DNA of 64,000 nt, from assembly GCF_023375815.1 (NCBI RefSeq), contig NZ_CP067412.1, forward strand, positions 2,170,001 through 2,234,000. Reading direction: 5' to 3'. This stretch comes from Pseudomonas sp. HS6. GTDB lineage: Bacteria; Pseudomonadota; Gammaproteobacteria; Pseudomonadales; Pseudomonadaceae. Position numbers and translations under genes: made by a program. Shown piece after piece: positions 43,509 to 52,406 of the stretch. The stretch's first letter is position 1, and each line of letters begins with the position of its first letter. The notes below the pieces were generated by a model, which ran no database searches, was not told where the DNA came from, and worked only from the letters and a program-made list of their open reading frames with translations.

Positions 43509-45236
43509 TCATATCTGTAATCCGACCCGCATCAGCCAGGTTTCAGGCTCGCGGTGCAGGCCGGTCGGGGTGTTCAGGCTGCGTTGGTAATCGACGTCCA
43601 CTTGCAGGTTTTTCCAGCCCAGGTTGAGGCCGATGCTGGCACCGCTCAGGCGTTGAACCGGGGCGCCGTGATCGGCCTTGATCCAGCCGTGGTCGAGGCC
43701 GACGCGCGGGGTGAGCTGCACCGGCAAGTCACTGCGCAGCGGCAGGCGCAAGGTGTTGCGCCAGATCGCGCCGCTGGCACCCGACGCGCTGCTGACCCGG
43801 TAACCGCGCACGGCGGAATCGTCGGTGCCGAGCAATTGCTCGATGGCCGGCAGCGGGTCTGGGCTGTATTGCAAATTGAGCTGGCTCTGCCATTGCCAGG
43901 CTTGCGCGCCGAGCTGGCCGTTGCGCCATTGGCTGAGGCCGGCGCGGTACTTGCGAAACTGTGCCTTGGGCAGGTTCTTCACCTGGCGATCGGCATCGTC
44001 GTCGGCGCCCAGCCAGCGCAAGCCTTGGGCGTAATTGAAGTCGAGGTTCCACACCGCGCGATCGAGCCAGAACAGATTGAGCCCGGCCTCGGCCACGGTC
44101 AGGGTTGGGCTCTGGACGCCGAGACGGACGTTTTCCAGGTAGCTGTCGACGTCCTTGTGCGCCAATTGCAGGTTGGCGCTGAGCTGATGGCTCTGGTCGC
44201 GCCACAACACGCGGTCGGCGCGCAGGCTGAGTTGATCGGTGATGCCGCTGCTGTGCAGGGTCGCCGCACTGAGTTTGAACGGCGCGCGGTATTCGGCGTG
44301 GCTGGCGAAGGTGCTGAACGTCCAGTAACCGTAGGGAATCGCGTAATAGAGACTGGCGTTGCGGCTGTAGCGGTCGCCCTGATTGAGGGTGTCGCTGGCA
44401 CTGAGACTCAGCAGGTCGTTGAGTTCGAGCGGACTGTCGAGCGTCAGGCTGAGCGTGTCGCGATCACGGCCGGTGCTGGCGCTGCCGAGGTTGTCGACAC
44501 CGGCGCCGAGTGCCCAGCGTGACTGCCCCGAGGTGCGCGAACGCAAGATGATTTTTGACGCACCGGGCTGACTGCCAGGAGCGATATCGGCGGTCAGATC
44601 GAGCGAGCGCAGACGGTTCAACTGATCCAGGCCCTGCTCCAGATCCCGCAGGTTCAGCGGCTTCCCGAGCATGCCCGGGAATGCTCCACCGAGTGACACC
44701 GGCAGGCTCTGGTCGGCCAGTTCGATGGACTCGATGTAGCCTTCGTCGATCAGGATATCCAGCGACTGCCCCGCTGCCGGCGCGCTGCTCAGGTACGGCC
44801 GACTGGCGATGTAGCCCTTCTCCACGTAGAGCGCGGTGATGGTCGCCAGCAAATGGTTGATCTGGCCGACGCCCATGCACGGCGCCAGCAGCGGTTTGAT
44901 CCGGGCGTTGAGCTTGTCCTTATCGATCAGCGTGACACCGCCAATGCGCGTGCCGCTCAAGGGCCAGCAGCGTTCGTCAGGTTTGATCGATTCAGGAATG
45001 GCCGGGGTGACCGGCGCCGGGCCGAACGCGCCGCGCTCCAGTTGCCGCTTGCGCTGTTCGAGTTGCAGTTGTTGCAGGTCGCGCTGTTGCAGTTGTTGCT
45101 GGCGCAGCACTTCCTGGCCAGGGGCTGGCGCTTCGGCGGCGAGAACGCTGGGCGCACACACACTCAACAACAAGGCCGACAACAGCGGGCGAGGCAGATA
45201 ACTACGACGAGATACAGCGCGAATCGAATACGGCAC
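43509..45236 (-). CDS. TpsB outer-membrane transporter (ShlB/FhaC/HecB family)
   Basis: 575-residue outer-membrane pore that secretes the TpsA partner. Signal peptide about 1-33. A Q/R-rich helix follows (LRQQQLQQRDLQQLQLEQRK is the H1-plug linker). Two POTRA domains lie at about 85-240 (ITALYVEKGYIASRPYL in POTRA1). A 16-strand barrel carries the conserved loop-6 motif VRGYR and ends in ...GLQI. It precedes tpsA on the same strand, the usual TpsB-TpsA order. Confidence 0.92.
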   Translation of the reverse strand: MPYSIRAVSRRSYLPRPLLSALLLSVCAPSVLAAEAPAPGQEVLRQQQLQQRDLQQLQLEQRKRQLERGAFGPAPVTPAIPESIKPDERCWPLSGTRIGGVTLIDKDKLNARIKPLLAPCMGVGQINHLLATITALYVEKGYIASRPYLSSAPAAGQSLDILIDEGYIESIELADQSLPVSLGGAFPGMLGKPLNLRDLEQGLDQLNRLRSLDLTADIAPGSQPGASKIILRSRTSGQSRWALGAGVDNLGSASTGRDRDTLSLTLDSPLELNDLLSLSASDTLNQGDRYSRNASLYYAIPYGYWTFSTFASHAEYRAPFKLSAATLHSSGITDQLSLRADRVLWRDQSHQLSANLQLAHKDVDSYLENVRLGVQSPTLTVAEAGLNLFWLDRAVWNLDFNYAQGLRWLGADDDADRQVKNLPKAQFRKYRAGLSQWRNGQLGAQAWQWQSQLNLQYSPDPLPAIEQLLGTDDSAVRGYRVSSASGASGAIWRNTLRLPLRSDLPVQLTPRVGLDHGWIKADHGAPVQRLSGASIGLNLGWKNLQVDVDYQRSLNTPTGLHREPETWLMRVGLQI

Positions 45237-45341
45237 TCAACATCCTTGCAATCAAATGGCTTAATGCCATCCCATCAATTGCAGTGATAGTCAGAGCCTT
45301 CCTACACAATTGCAAGACGCTTCCTACATTGCTTACATTTC

Positions 45342-46475
45342 TTAAACAAATGCCTTTTTAGCGCGGATCGCCAGCGATAACGCCAACAAGTTGCAGATCA
45401 TCAGGGTTTCCCCGAGGGCCTGAGACCACGCTGCCAACATCAATCCTCCGCCGATCAGCAGGTAATAAAACAACCCCAGCAATGCGCCGGCAGTGCCCAA
45501 TCGATCGGCGTAATTACTCAGCGCTGCGCCCAGAATGTTCGGGATCGCCATGCCGAACGCCAGTACCACCAGCAGCATCGGCAGCACGAACCAGACGTAC
45601 GCCTGCAGCAGCCACACGCCGATGCCACCGAGCAAACCGGTGAGCGCTGCCAGGCGAATCAACTGCAGCGGACTACATCCGATTTTCAGCAGGCGTTTGT
45701 TGAGCCATGCTCCAAACCCTGAGGCCAATGCGAGCATCACGCCGCTGTAGCCGAACCACTCGCCGCTCAGGCCGAGACGTTCAAACTGAAAAGGTCCAAG
45801 GCTGTAGTAGCTGAACAACGCAACGTTGAACGATGCAATCCACAGCGCCGAACGCCAGATGCCGGGATCGCGCAACATGTCGCTCATGGTTGCGAACAAA
45901 CTGACGGAGGTGAGTTGCGCTGGACGGGTTTCCGGCAGGTTGCGCCAACTCCAGATCCACAAGATCGAAGCCAGCAGCAACAACGCAGCGAGCACGCCGC
46001 GATAGCCGAAGCCGTGAACCAGACTCGCCCCGCTGAACAGACCGATGGCCGGGCTGGCCGCCAGCGCCATGCCCACCAGAGAAAACACCTGGGCCAGTTC
46101 GCTCCCGCGATAACGGTCACGCAATAATGTCTGGGTCACCACCGAGCCGACGGCGGCGCCGAATGCCGCCAGTGCCTGAGCCATCAACAAACCGTTGAAA
46201 CTGTGAACGCTCAAGCCGAGTACGCAGGCAACCGCATAAATCGCCAGACCGGCGAGCATCGAGGGCCGCCGGCCGATCCGGTCACACACACGGCCCCACG
46301 TCACCACACCCAACGCGAAGGCCAGGAAATACACCGACAAGGTTTGCGCCGCCGCTTGCGGGCCAACATCAAATGCCCGGCCGATATCCCCAAGCGCCGG
46401 GCTGAACAGGGTCTGGGCGATCTGCGAAAACATCAGTAGTGCAATCGCCAACATCAAAAACTTTCTATGGCTCAT
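45342..46475 (-). CDS. MFS multidrug transporter (Bcr/CflA-like)
   Basis: 377-residue inner-membrane carrier with 12 predicted helices. The TM1 segment and following ALGDIGRAFDV, the WGRVCDRIGRRPSML loop (motif A) and the ETRPAQ linker after TM6 are typical of DHA1 drug exporters. ATG 46475 is preferred to 46481 because GGAG lies 8 nt before it. An AraC regulator is divergent, separated by about 100 bp, and probably controls it. Confidence 0.87.
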   Translation of the reverse strand: MSHRKFLMLAIALLMFSQIAQTLFSPALGDIGRAFDVGPQAAAQTLSVYFLAFALGVVTWGRVCDRIGRRPSMLAGLAIYAVACVLGLSVHSFNGLLMAQALAAFGAAVGSVVTQTLLRDRYRGSELAQVFSLVGMALAASPAIGLFSGASLVHGFGYRGVLAALLLLASILWIWSWRNLPETRPAQLTSVSLFATMSDMLRDPGIWRSALWIASFNVALFSYYSLGPFQFERLGLSGEWFGYSGVMLALASGFGAWLNKRLLKIGCSPLQLIRLAALTGLLGGIGVWLLQAYVWFVLPMLLVVLAFGMAIPNILGAALSNYADRLGTAGALLGLFYYLLIGGGLMLAAWSQALGETLMICNLLALSLAIRAKKAFV

Positions 46476-46572
46476 CACCATGACTCCTCAACAAAAACGC
46501 CGAGGAGTTTAAAAAGTCGTGACTGACGTATTATCCAAACCCTGACAACTTATCGTTGAAATCGGACAACCC

Positions 46573-47337
46573 ATGGCCTGGCTCGAAGCCCACGACCGTT
46601 TTGACCCGGATCGCTTCCCGGCGCCGGTCATCGGCATCGCCTCTACCCTCGGCGATCACGACTCAGGTTTACATCGGCATCAGCGCGGGCAATTGCTCTA
46701 CACCCGACAGGGCTGCACGCGCATCACCCTGGCGCAGCAGTTGTGTCTGCTGCCGCCGTCGCGGGCGGCGTGGATTCCCGGTGGCGTTACGCATCGGGCG
46801 GTGATGCAGCAAAGCGTCGACTATCGCTCCATCTACCTGACGCCCGAGTTGTGCCGCGAGCTGCCCCAGCAGGTCTGCGTGATTGAGGTCAGTCCGTTGC
46901 TGCGCGCCGTGCTGGAACCGATGGCGATTGCTGATTTCGACACCGACTGGCAGCAGGGCAAATTCGTCCACTTGTTGGGGCTGTGCCTGAGTGAAATCCG
47001 TGACGCAGCGCAGCAACCGATGCTGCTGCCCCTGCCGCAAGACAAACGCCTGGCGCCTCTGCTTGCACGCCCCGAGCAAATGCCACCGGAGCTGCAAGTG
47101 CTGGAGCAACAGATCGGCGCCAGCAGCCGCACCATTGGCCGGATCCTCCAGCGCGAAACCGGCATGAGCTATCAGCAATGGCGCCAGCAATGGCGGCTGA
47201 TGCGCGCCATGGAATTACTTGCCACCGGGCGTAACCTCAGCTATTGCGCGTTTGAACTGGGTTTCGCCAGCGACAGCGCATTCATTGCGTTCTTCAAATC
47301 CATGACCGGCAGCACACCCGGCACCTGGCTCAGATAA
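46573..47337 (+). CDS. AraC-family regulator with cupin sensor domain
   Basis: 254 residues: an N-terminal cupin-like ligand domain (GLHRHQRGQLLYTRQG, WIPGGVTHRAV) and a C-terminal AraC HTH (IGASSRTIGRILQRETGMSYQQW, LGFASDSAFIAFFKSMTGSTPG). It resembles regulators that sit beside MFS exporters. It lies between the divergent MFS gene and emrAB and could control either. Confidence 0.87.
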   Translation: MAWLEAHDRFDPDRFPAPVIGIASTLGDHDSGLHRHQRGQLLYTRQGCTRITLAQQLCLLPPSRAAWIPGGVTHRAVMQQSVDYRSIYLTPELCRELPQQVCVIEVSPLLRAVLEPMAIADFDTDWQQGKFVHLLGLCLSEIRDAAQQPMLLPLPQDKRLAPLLARPEQMPPELQVLEQQIGASSRTIGRILQRETGMSYQQWRQQWRLMRAMELLATGRNLSYCAFELGFASDSAFIAFFKSMTGSTPGTWLR

Positions 47338-47433
47338 GCAACTGACGACCGGCGATAAAAATCAATTGCCACAAAATATTACTCGCGTCATATTACAGCC
47401 GTAATAGCACCATCGCTTCGCAGGTATCACGCC

Positions 47434-48555
47434 ATGACCAGCATGCCCACCGTTGAACCCGATCTCGCCGTTCCGGTCAGCGCCCCCAAACCTCCCCTGC
47501 TCAAACGCCTGCTGTTGCCCACTGCGGGTCTGGCCGCGCTGGTATTTGCCGGGCTGTATGCCGTGCATTGGTGGGGTGCCGGTCGATTTCTCGAAGAGAC
47601 CGACGATGCCTACATCGGCGGTGACGTCACGGTGATCGGGCCGAAAGTCGCCGGTTACATCGAAGAAGTGCTGGTCAGCGACAACCAGCCAGTGAAGGCC
47701 GGCGACGTGCTGATCCGCCTCGACGCCCGGGATTACCGCGCCAATCTGGCCAAGACCGAAGGCGCCGTCGCCGCCGAAGAAGCGCTGCTGGCCAACCTCG
47801 ATGCCACCGAACAATTGCAGCAAGCAGTGATCGGCCAGGCCCGCGCCGGCATCGATGCCGCCGGTGCCGAAACTGCCCGTTCCCGGGACGACAACGCACG
47901 CTACAAACGCCTGGTGACCACCAATGCAGTCTCGGTGGAAAGCGCTCAACGGGCCGACGCCACCTTCAAGACCGCGCAAGCCTTGAGCGCCAAAGCCCAG
48001 GCCGAATTGCTGGCTGCACAACGCCAACTCACCGTGATCGAAACCCAGAAACAACAGGCCCGCGCCGCCCTTCAGCAAGCCCGGGCCGAACGTGATCTGG
48101 CGCAACTCAACCTCGGTTACACCGAACTGCGCGCCCCGGTCGACGGCGTGATCGGCAACCGTCGTGCGCGGGTCGGCGCGTATGCCCAGGCCGGTTCGCA
48201 ACAGCTGTCGGTGGTGCCGGCCAGCGGCCTGTGGGTCGATGCCAATTTCAAGGAAGACCAACTGGCGCGGATGAAACCCGGCCAGCGCGTGAGCATCCGC
48301 GCCGACGTGTTGTCCGGTCAGGAATTCCACGGTCGCCTCGACAGCCTCGCCCCCGCCACCGGTTCGCAGTTCAGCGTGCTGCCGCCGGAAAACGCCACGG
48401 GCAACTTCACCAAGATCGTCCAGCGGGTGCCGGTGCGGATCCTGCTCGACCCCGCCGACGGCGTGCTCGGCCACCTGCGTCCGGGCCTGTCGGTGACGGC
48501 TGAAGTCGACACCCGCGCCCAACCTGAAACCACCGCCGTGGCCAGCGCGCCATGA
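47434..48555 (+). CDS. emrA: Membrane fusion protein of an EmrAB-type efflux pump
   Basis: 373-residue periplasmic adaptor. One N-terminal TM segment (about 25-47) is followed by the EmrA signature TDDAYIGGDVTVIGPKVAGY, a biotinyl-lipoyl half motif, a long Ala/Gln-rich coiled coil (about 95-210) and the second lipoyl half (LNLGYTELRAPVDGVIGNRR). It connects the inner-membrane EmrB to an outer-membrane channel. The last 4 nt overlap emrB. Confidence 0.9.
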   Translation: MTSMPTVEPDLAVPVSAPKPPLLKRLLLPTAGLAALVFAGLYAVHWWGAGRFLEETDDAYIGGDVTVIGPKVAGYIEEVLVSDNQPVKAGDVLIRLDARDYRANLAKTEGAVAAEEALLANLDATEQLQQAVIGQARAGIDAAGAETARSRDDNARYKRLVTTNAVSVESAQRADATFKTAQALSAKAQAELLAAQRQLTVIETQKQQARAALQQARAERDLAQLNLGYTELRAPVDGVIGNRRARVGAYAQAGSQQLSVVPASGLWVDANFKEDQLARMKPGQRVSIRADVLSGQEFHGRLDSLAPATGSQFSVLPPENATGNFTKIVQRVPVRILLDPADGVLGHLRPGLSVTAEVDTRAQPETTAVASAP

Positions 48556-50144
48556 GCACCGTCCTCACCGCCTCCGCGCAGCCGTTCAATGCCGCCGAGA
48601 TGGCGACGGCGACCAAAGTGTTCGCCTTCGCCACCATGTGCATCGGCATGTTCATCGCGCTGTTGGACATTCAGATCGTCTCTGCCTCGCTGCGGGATAT
48701 CGGCGGCGGCTTGTCCGCCGGCACCGATGAAACGGCCTGGGTGCAGACCAGTTACCTGATCGCCGAGATCATCGTGATCCCGCTGTCGGGTTGGCTGTCA
48801 CGGGTGTTCTCCACGCGCTGGTTGTTCTGCGCTTCGGCGGTCGGCTTCACCCTCGCCAGCCTCTTATGCGGCGCGGCCTGGAACATCCAGAGCATGATTG
48901 CCTTTCGGGCGCTGCAAGGGTTTCTCGGCGGCTCGATGATTCCGCTGGTGTTCACCACGGCGTTCTTTTTCTTCACCGGCAAACAGCGAGTGATCGCCGC
49001 CGCGACCATCGGCGCCGTGGCATCGCTGGCACCGACATTGGGCCCGGTAATCGGTGGCTGGATCACCGACATTTCGTCCTGGCACTGGCTGTTCTACATC
49101 AATCTGGTGCCGGGGATTTTCGTCGCCGTGGCAGTCCCGATGCTGGTGAAGATCGATCAGCCGGAACTGTCGCTGCTCAAGGGCGCTGACTATCTGAGCA
49201 TGGTGTTTCTCGCGCTGTTTCTCGGCTGCCTGGAATACACCCTCGAAGAAGGCCCGCGCTGGAACTGGTTCAGCGATCAGACCATCTTGATCACGGCGTG
49301 GATCAGCGCCCTGGCCGGCGTGGCGTTTGTCGGTCGCACGCTGCACGTGGCCAATCCGATCGTCGATCTGCGCGCCCTCAAGGATCGCAATTTCGCCCTT
49401 GGTTGCTTCTTTTCCTTTGTCACCGGAATCGGCCTGTTCGCGACGATTTACCTGACGCCGCTGTTTCTCGGCCGGGTGCGCGGCTACGGTGCGCTGGACA
49501 TTGGTCTGGCGGTTTTCTCCACCGGCGTGTTCCAGATCATGGCGATTCCGCTGTACGCCTTTCTCGCCAATCGCATTGATCTGCGCTGGATCATGATGGC
49601 GGGGCTGGCGTTGTTCGCATTGTCGATGTGGGAATTCAGTCCGATCACCCACGATTGGGGTGCCGGGCAATTGATGCTGCCGCAAGCCCTTCGCGGGATT
49701 GCCCAGCAACTGGCGGTGCCGCCGGCCGTGACGTTGACCCTCGGCGGTTTGGCCCCGGCGCGGTTGAAACACGCCTCGGGCCTGTTCAACCTGATGCGCA
49801 ACCTGGGCGGTGCAATCGGGATTGCCGCGTGCGCGACCATTCTCAACGACCGTACCAACCTGCACTTCACCCGGTTGGCGGAGCATCTGAACAGCAGCAA
49901 CGAAGCCTTGAATCAGTGGCTGGCCCAGGTTGGCGGCAATTTCGCCGCACTGGGTCAGAGCGGTGACGTCGGCATCACCGCCGGCCTGCATCAGTTATGG
50001 CTACTGACTTACCGCGAGGCGCAGACCCAAACCTATGGCGACACGTTCCTGATGATCATGGTGTGCTTCGTGATCGCCACGGCGATGGTGCCCTTGATGC
50101 GCAAGGTGCAACCACCGGCCGCGCCGAGTGCCGATGCACATTGA
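48552..50144 (+). CDS. emrB: DHA2-family drug:H+ antiporter EmrB
   Basis: 530-residue inner-membrane exporter with 14 predicted helices. DHA2 signatures are present: LLDIQIVSASLRDIGGGL, DETAWVQTSYLIAEIIVIPL, FRALQGFLGGSMIPLVF and GPVIGGWITD. It overlaps emrA by 4 nt. It works with EmrA to expel hydrophobic drugs; actual substrates are unknown. Ends 4 nt before a convergent AhpD-like gene. Confidence 0.92.
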   Translation: MSTVLTASAQPFNAAEMATATKVFAFATMCIGMFIALLDIQIVSASLRDIGGGLSAGTDETAWVQTSYLIAEIIVIPLSGWLSRVFSTRWLFCASAVGFTLASLLCGAAWNIQSMIAFRALQGFLGGSMIPLVFTTAFFFFTGKQRVIAAATIGAVASLAPTLGPVIGGWITDISSWHWLFYINLVPGIFVAVAVPMLVKIDQPELSLLKGADYLSMVFLALFLGCLEYTLEEGPRWNWFSDQTILITAWISALAGVAFVGRTLHVANPIVDLRALKDRNFALGCFFSFVTGIGLFATIYLTPLFLGRVRGYGALDIGLAVFSTGVFQIMAIPLYAFLANRIDLRWIMMAGLALFALSMWEFSPITHDWGAGQLMLPQALRGIAQQLAVPPAVTLTLGGLAPARLKHASGLFNLMRNLGGAIGIAACATILNDRTNLHFTRLAEHLNSSNEALNQWLAQVGGNFAALGQSGDVGITAGLHQLWLLTYREAQTQTYGDTFLMIMVCFVIATAMVPLMRKVQPPAAPSADAH

Positions 50145-50148
50145 TCGA

Positions 50149-50589
50149 TCAGGCTTGTGGGGTTTTACGAAAGCCCACGGCCAGACGGTTCCAGCTGTTG
50201 ATGGTGCTGATCGCCACGGTCAGGTCGACCATTTCTTTCGGCGAGAACTGGGCGGCGACGGCTTCGTAATCTTCGTCCGGCGCGTGGGTCAGGCTCAGTT
50301 GGGTCAGGGATTCGGTCCACAGCAGCGCGGCGCGTTCACGGTCGGTGAAGAACGGCGCTTCGCGCCAGGCCGTCACGGCGAACAGTCGACGTGGGGTTTC
50401 GCCGCCCTTGATCGCGTCAGCGGTGTGCATGTCGATGCAGAACGCACAGCCGTTGATTTGCGAGGCACGCAGCTTGACCAGTTCGATCAGGGTCTTTTCC
50501 AGCGGCAGTTTCGAGACGGCGGTTTCCAGGGCGATCATCGCTTTCAGGGCATCTGGGGAAGCGGTGTAGAAATCGACACGAGGTTTCAT
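50149..50589 (-). CDS. AhpD-like carboxymuconolactone decarboxylase-family protein
   Basis: 146-residue alkylhydroperoxidase-like protein. The CxxC pair Cys48/Cys51 in INGCAFCIDMH and His55 match the AhpD core. Members usually act as thiol-dependent peroxidases or oxidoreductases. ATG 50589 (MKPRVDF) is the family start; the frame extends 6 codons further upstream. It is convergent with emrB and divergent from the sigma-factor gene. Confidence 0.88.
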   Translation of the reverse strand: MKPRVDFYTASPDALKAMIALETAVSKLPLEKTLIELVKLRASQINGCAFCIDMHTADAIKGGETPRRLFAVTAWREAPFFTDRERAALLWTESLTQLSLTHAPDEDYEAVAAQFSPKEMVDLTVAISTINSWNRLAVGFRKTPQA

Positions 50590-50752
50590 GGTGACTCTCC
50601 GGGGCAAGTGAATGTGTGGCTACGTTAGACCTGGGGGCGGGCCAGGCAAATAGCCAATCTCCCGGAAGACGAGTAGGCCACTTGGTTGGCGTCAGAAAAG
50701 AAAGTGCAGAGGGGTAATTGCCAGCGCTCGTTATGTGCCACTAGAATGCGAT

Positions 50753-50803
50753 CAATTCTTAATTGCACACTTTTCGCACTCTCGATTGCACCTCTACATT
50801 GCA
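50753..50803 (+). promoter_or_regulatory. Repeat-rich region upstream of the second ECF sigma gene
   Basis: Inverted repeat CAATT-CTT-AATTG (50753-50765) and three ATTGCA copies (50762, 50785, 50798) lie 39-90 bp before the sigma ATG. Possible operator; not a recognisable Fur consensus. Confidence 0.3.
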
Positions 50804-50841
50804 ACCAGGCAACGGACGCCCGAAACGAGTACCTGCCCTTC

Positions 50842-51348
50842 ATGTCGTCCCTCGATCAGCCGTTGAATCAGCAAGTCCAGACGCTCTACAGCGAACACCA
50901 CGGGTGGCTGCAGGGCTGGTTGCAGCGCAAGTTGGGCAATCGCTGCGATGCGGCGGATCTGGCGCACGATACGTTCCTGCGCCTGCTGACCCGCCAGGTG
51001 ATCAAACCGCTGGGCAGCGAACCCCGGGCGCTGCTGACGCACATCGCCAAAGGTCTGGTGATCGACCGCTGGCGCCGTCAGGACATCGAGCGCGCCTACC
51101 TGGAAACCATCGCCAGCCTGCCCGCCGCCGAGGTGCCGTCGCCGGAGACCCGCTATCTGATACTCGAATCCCTGTGGCGCATCGAAGCGTTGCTGCGCGA
51201 GTTGCCGGCACAGACCCGCGACACCTTCCTGCTGTCGCAGATCGAAGGCCTGACCTACGCGCAGATCGCCACGCGCCTGAACGTTTCGCTGATTACCGTC
51301 AAACGCCACATGCGCGCCGCGTTCATTGCCTGCCTGAGTGTCGCCTGA
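50842..51348 (+). CDS. ECF sigma factor, FecI-like
   Basis: 168-residue iron-starvation-type ECF sigma factor. Region 2 is in AADLAHDTFLRLLTR and ALLTHIAKGLVIDRWRR; region 4 in ELPAQTRDTFLLSQIEGLTYAQIATRLNVSLITVKRHM. ATG 50842 (MSSLDQPL) fits the family; the frame is open further upstream. The stop overlaps the fecR-like start (TGATG). It should drive the receptor gene downstream. Confidence 0.9.
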   Translation: MSSLDQPLNQQVQTLYSEHHGWLQGWLQRKLGNRCDAADLAHDTFLRLLTRQVIKPLGSEPRALLTHIAKGLVIDRWRRQDIERAYLETIASLPAAEVPSPETRYLILESLWRIEALLRELPAQTRDTFLLSQIEGLTYAQIATRLNVSLITVKRHMRAAFIACLSVA

Positions 51349-52307
51349 TGAGTTCGTCGATGATTAATCCGCAGATTCTCGGTGAAGCCGCCGACTGGCT
51401 GGTGCAATTGCATTCGGGCACCGCCTCGCCGTCCGATCATCAGGCCATCGCCCAATGGCGCAGCCGCAGCGCCGAACACGCGCAGGCCTGGCTGCGAGCC
51501 GAAGCGCTGCTGGGGGATTTGCGCAGCGTGCCGGCCAATGTGGCGATCCAGACCTTGCAACGGGCTTCGCGCAAAGAAGGCCTCAGCCGTCGCCAGACCC
51601 TCACCCGCCTCGGCCTGCTGTTGATGGCGGGACCGCTGGGCATCGCCTCGCAACATGTGCCGTGGCAGCAATGGACCGCTGATCAGCGCACCGCCGTCGG
51701 CGAGCAAAAAACGCTGCAACTGCCGGACGGTACTCAGTTGCTGCTCAACACCGACAGCGCCGTGAACATCGCTTTCAGCCCGGTCGAGCGCCGGGTCCTG
51801 CTGCTCAACGGCGAGGTGCTGATCAACACCGCCAGCGATGCCGCCGCCCGCCCGTTTATTGTCGAAACCCCACAAGGCGTGGCCCGTGCGCTCGGTACAC
51901 GTTTTTGCGTGCGCACCGAAGGTTCGCGCAGCCTGGTGTCCGTGCTGGAGGGCCAGGTGCAAATCACCCCGGAACTGCTCAAGCAAAACGCAATTCTGAA
52001 GGCCGGCGAGCGCCAGCGCTTCAAACTGAACGGTTTCGACAGCGCCGAAACTTTCGATACCGCAAGCCTGGCCTGGGACAAAGGCATGCTGCTGGCCAGC
52101 AACATGCGCCTGGACGAATTACTCGGTGAACTGAGCCGTTACCGTCGGGGTGTCTTGCGCTGTCATCCGGATGTCGCGGCGATGCGCGTCTCAGGGGCGT
52201 TTTCCCTGCGCGACACCGATGCCAGCCTGCGTTTGCTCAGCGACACCCTGCCGCTGAACATCAACAGCCTGACCCGCTATTGGCTATCGGTGGAACCTCG
52301 TGTCTGA
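51348..52307 (+). CDS. FecR-type anti-sigma regulator
   Basis: 319-residue signal transducer. The N-terminal sigma-binding region (EAADWLVQLHSG, DHQAIAQWRSRSAEHAQAW) is followed by a TM segment around residues 85-102, then the FecR domain (LPDGTQLLLNTDSAVNIAF, GTRFCVRTEGS, VLEGQVQI) and a C-terminal receptor-contacting part. It starts at the ATG overlapping the sigma stop. A 99-nt gap before the receptor gene probably holds its sigma-dependent promoter. Confidence 0.9.
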   Translation: MSSSMINPQILGEAADWLVQLHSGTASPSDHQAIAQWRSRSAEHAQAWLRAEALLGDLRSVPANVAIQTLQRASRKEGLSRRQTLTRLGLLLMAGPLGIASQHVPWQQWTADQRTAVGEQKTLQLPDGTQLLLNTDSAVNIAFSPVERRVLLLNGEVLINTASDAAARPFIVETPQGVARALGTRFCVRTEGSRSLVSVLEGQVQITPELLKQNAILKAGERQRFKLNGFDSAETFDTASLAWDKGMLLASNMRLDELLGELSRYRRGVLRCHPDVAAMRVSGAFSLRDTDASLRLLSDTLPLNINSLTRYWLSVEPRV

Positions 52308-52406
52308 ACCCTTCGAAAATATTTTCAATGTTCATTGATACCTTTTCGCGACTCGTTCGGTGAGTGGATAGACCTTTCAATTCCACGCGCTCGACAGGAT
52401 CGCCGA

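Noticed and set aside
38969..43627. Very long open frame (about 1550 codons) on the plus strand opposite tpsA
   Set aside because: It is the antisense shadow of a GC-rich repetitive gene: no signal peptide or domain makes sense, while the minus strand has a signal peptide, TPS domain and repeats.
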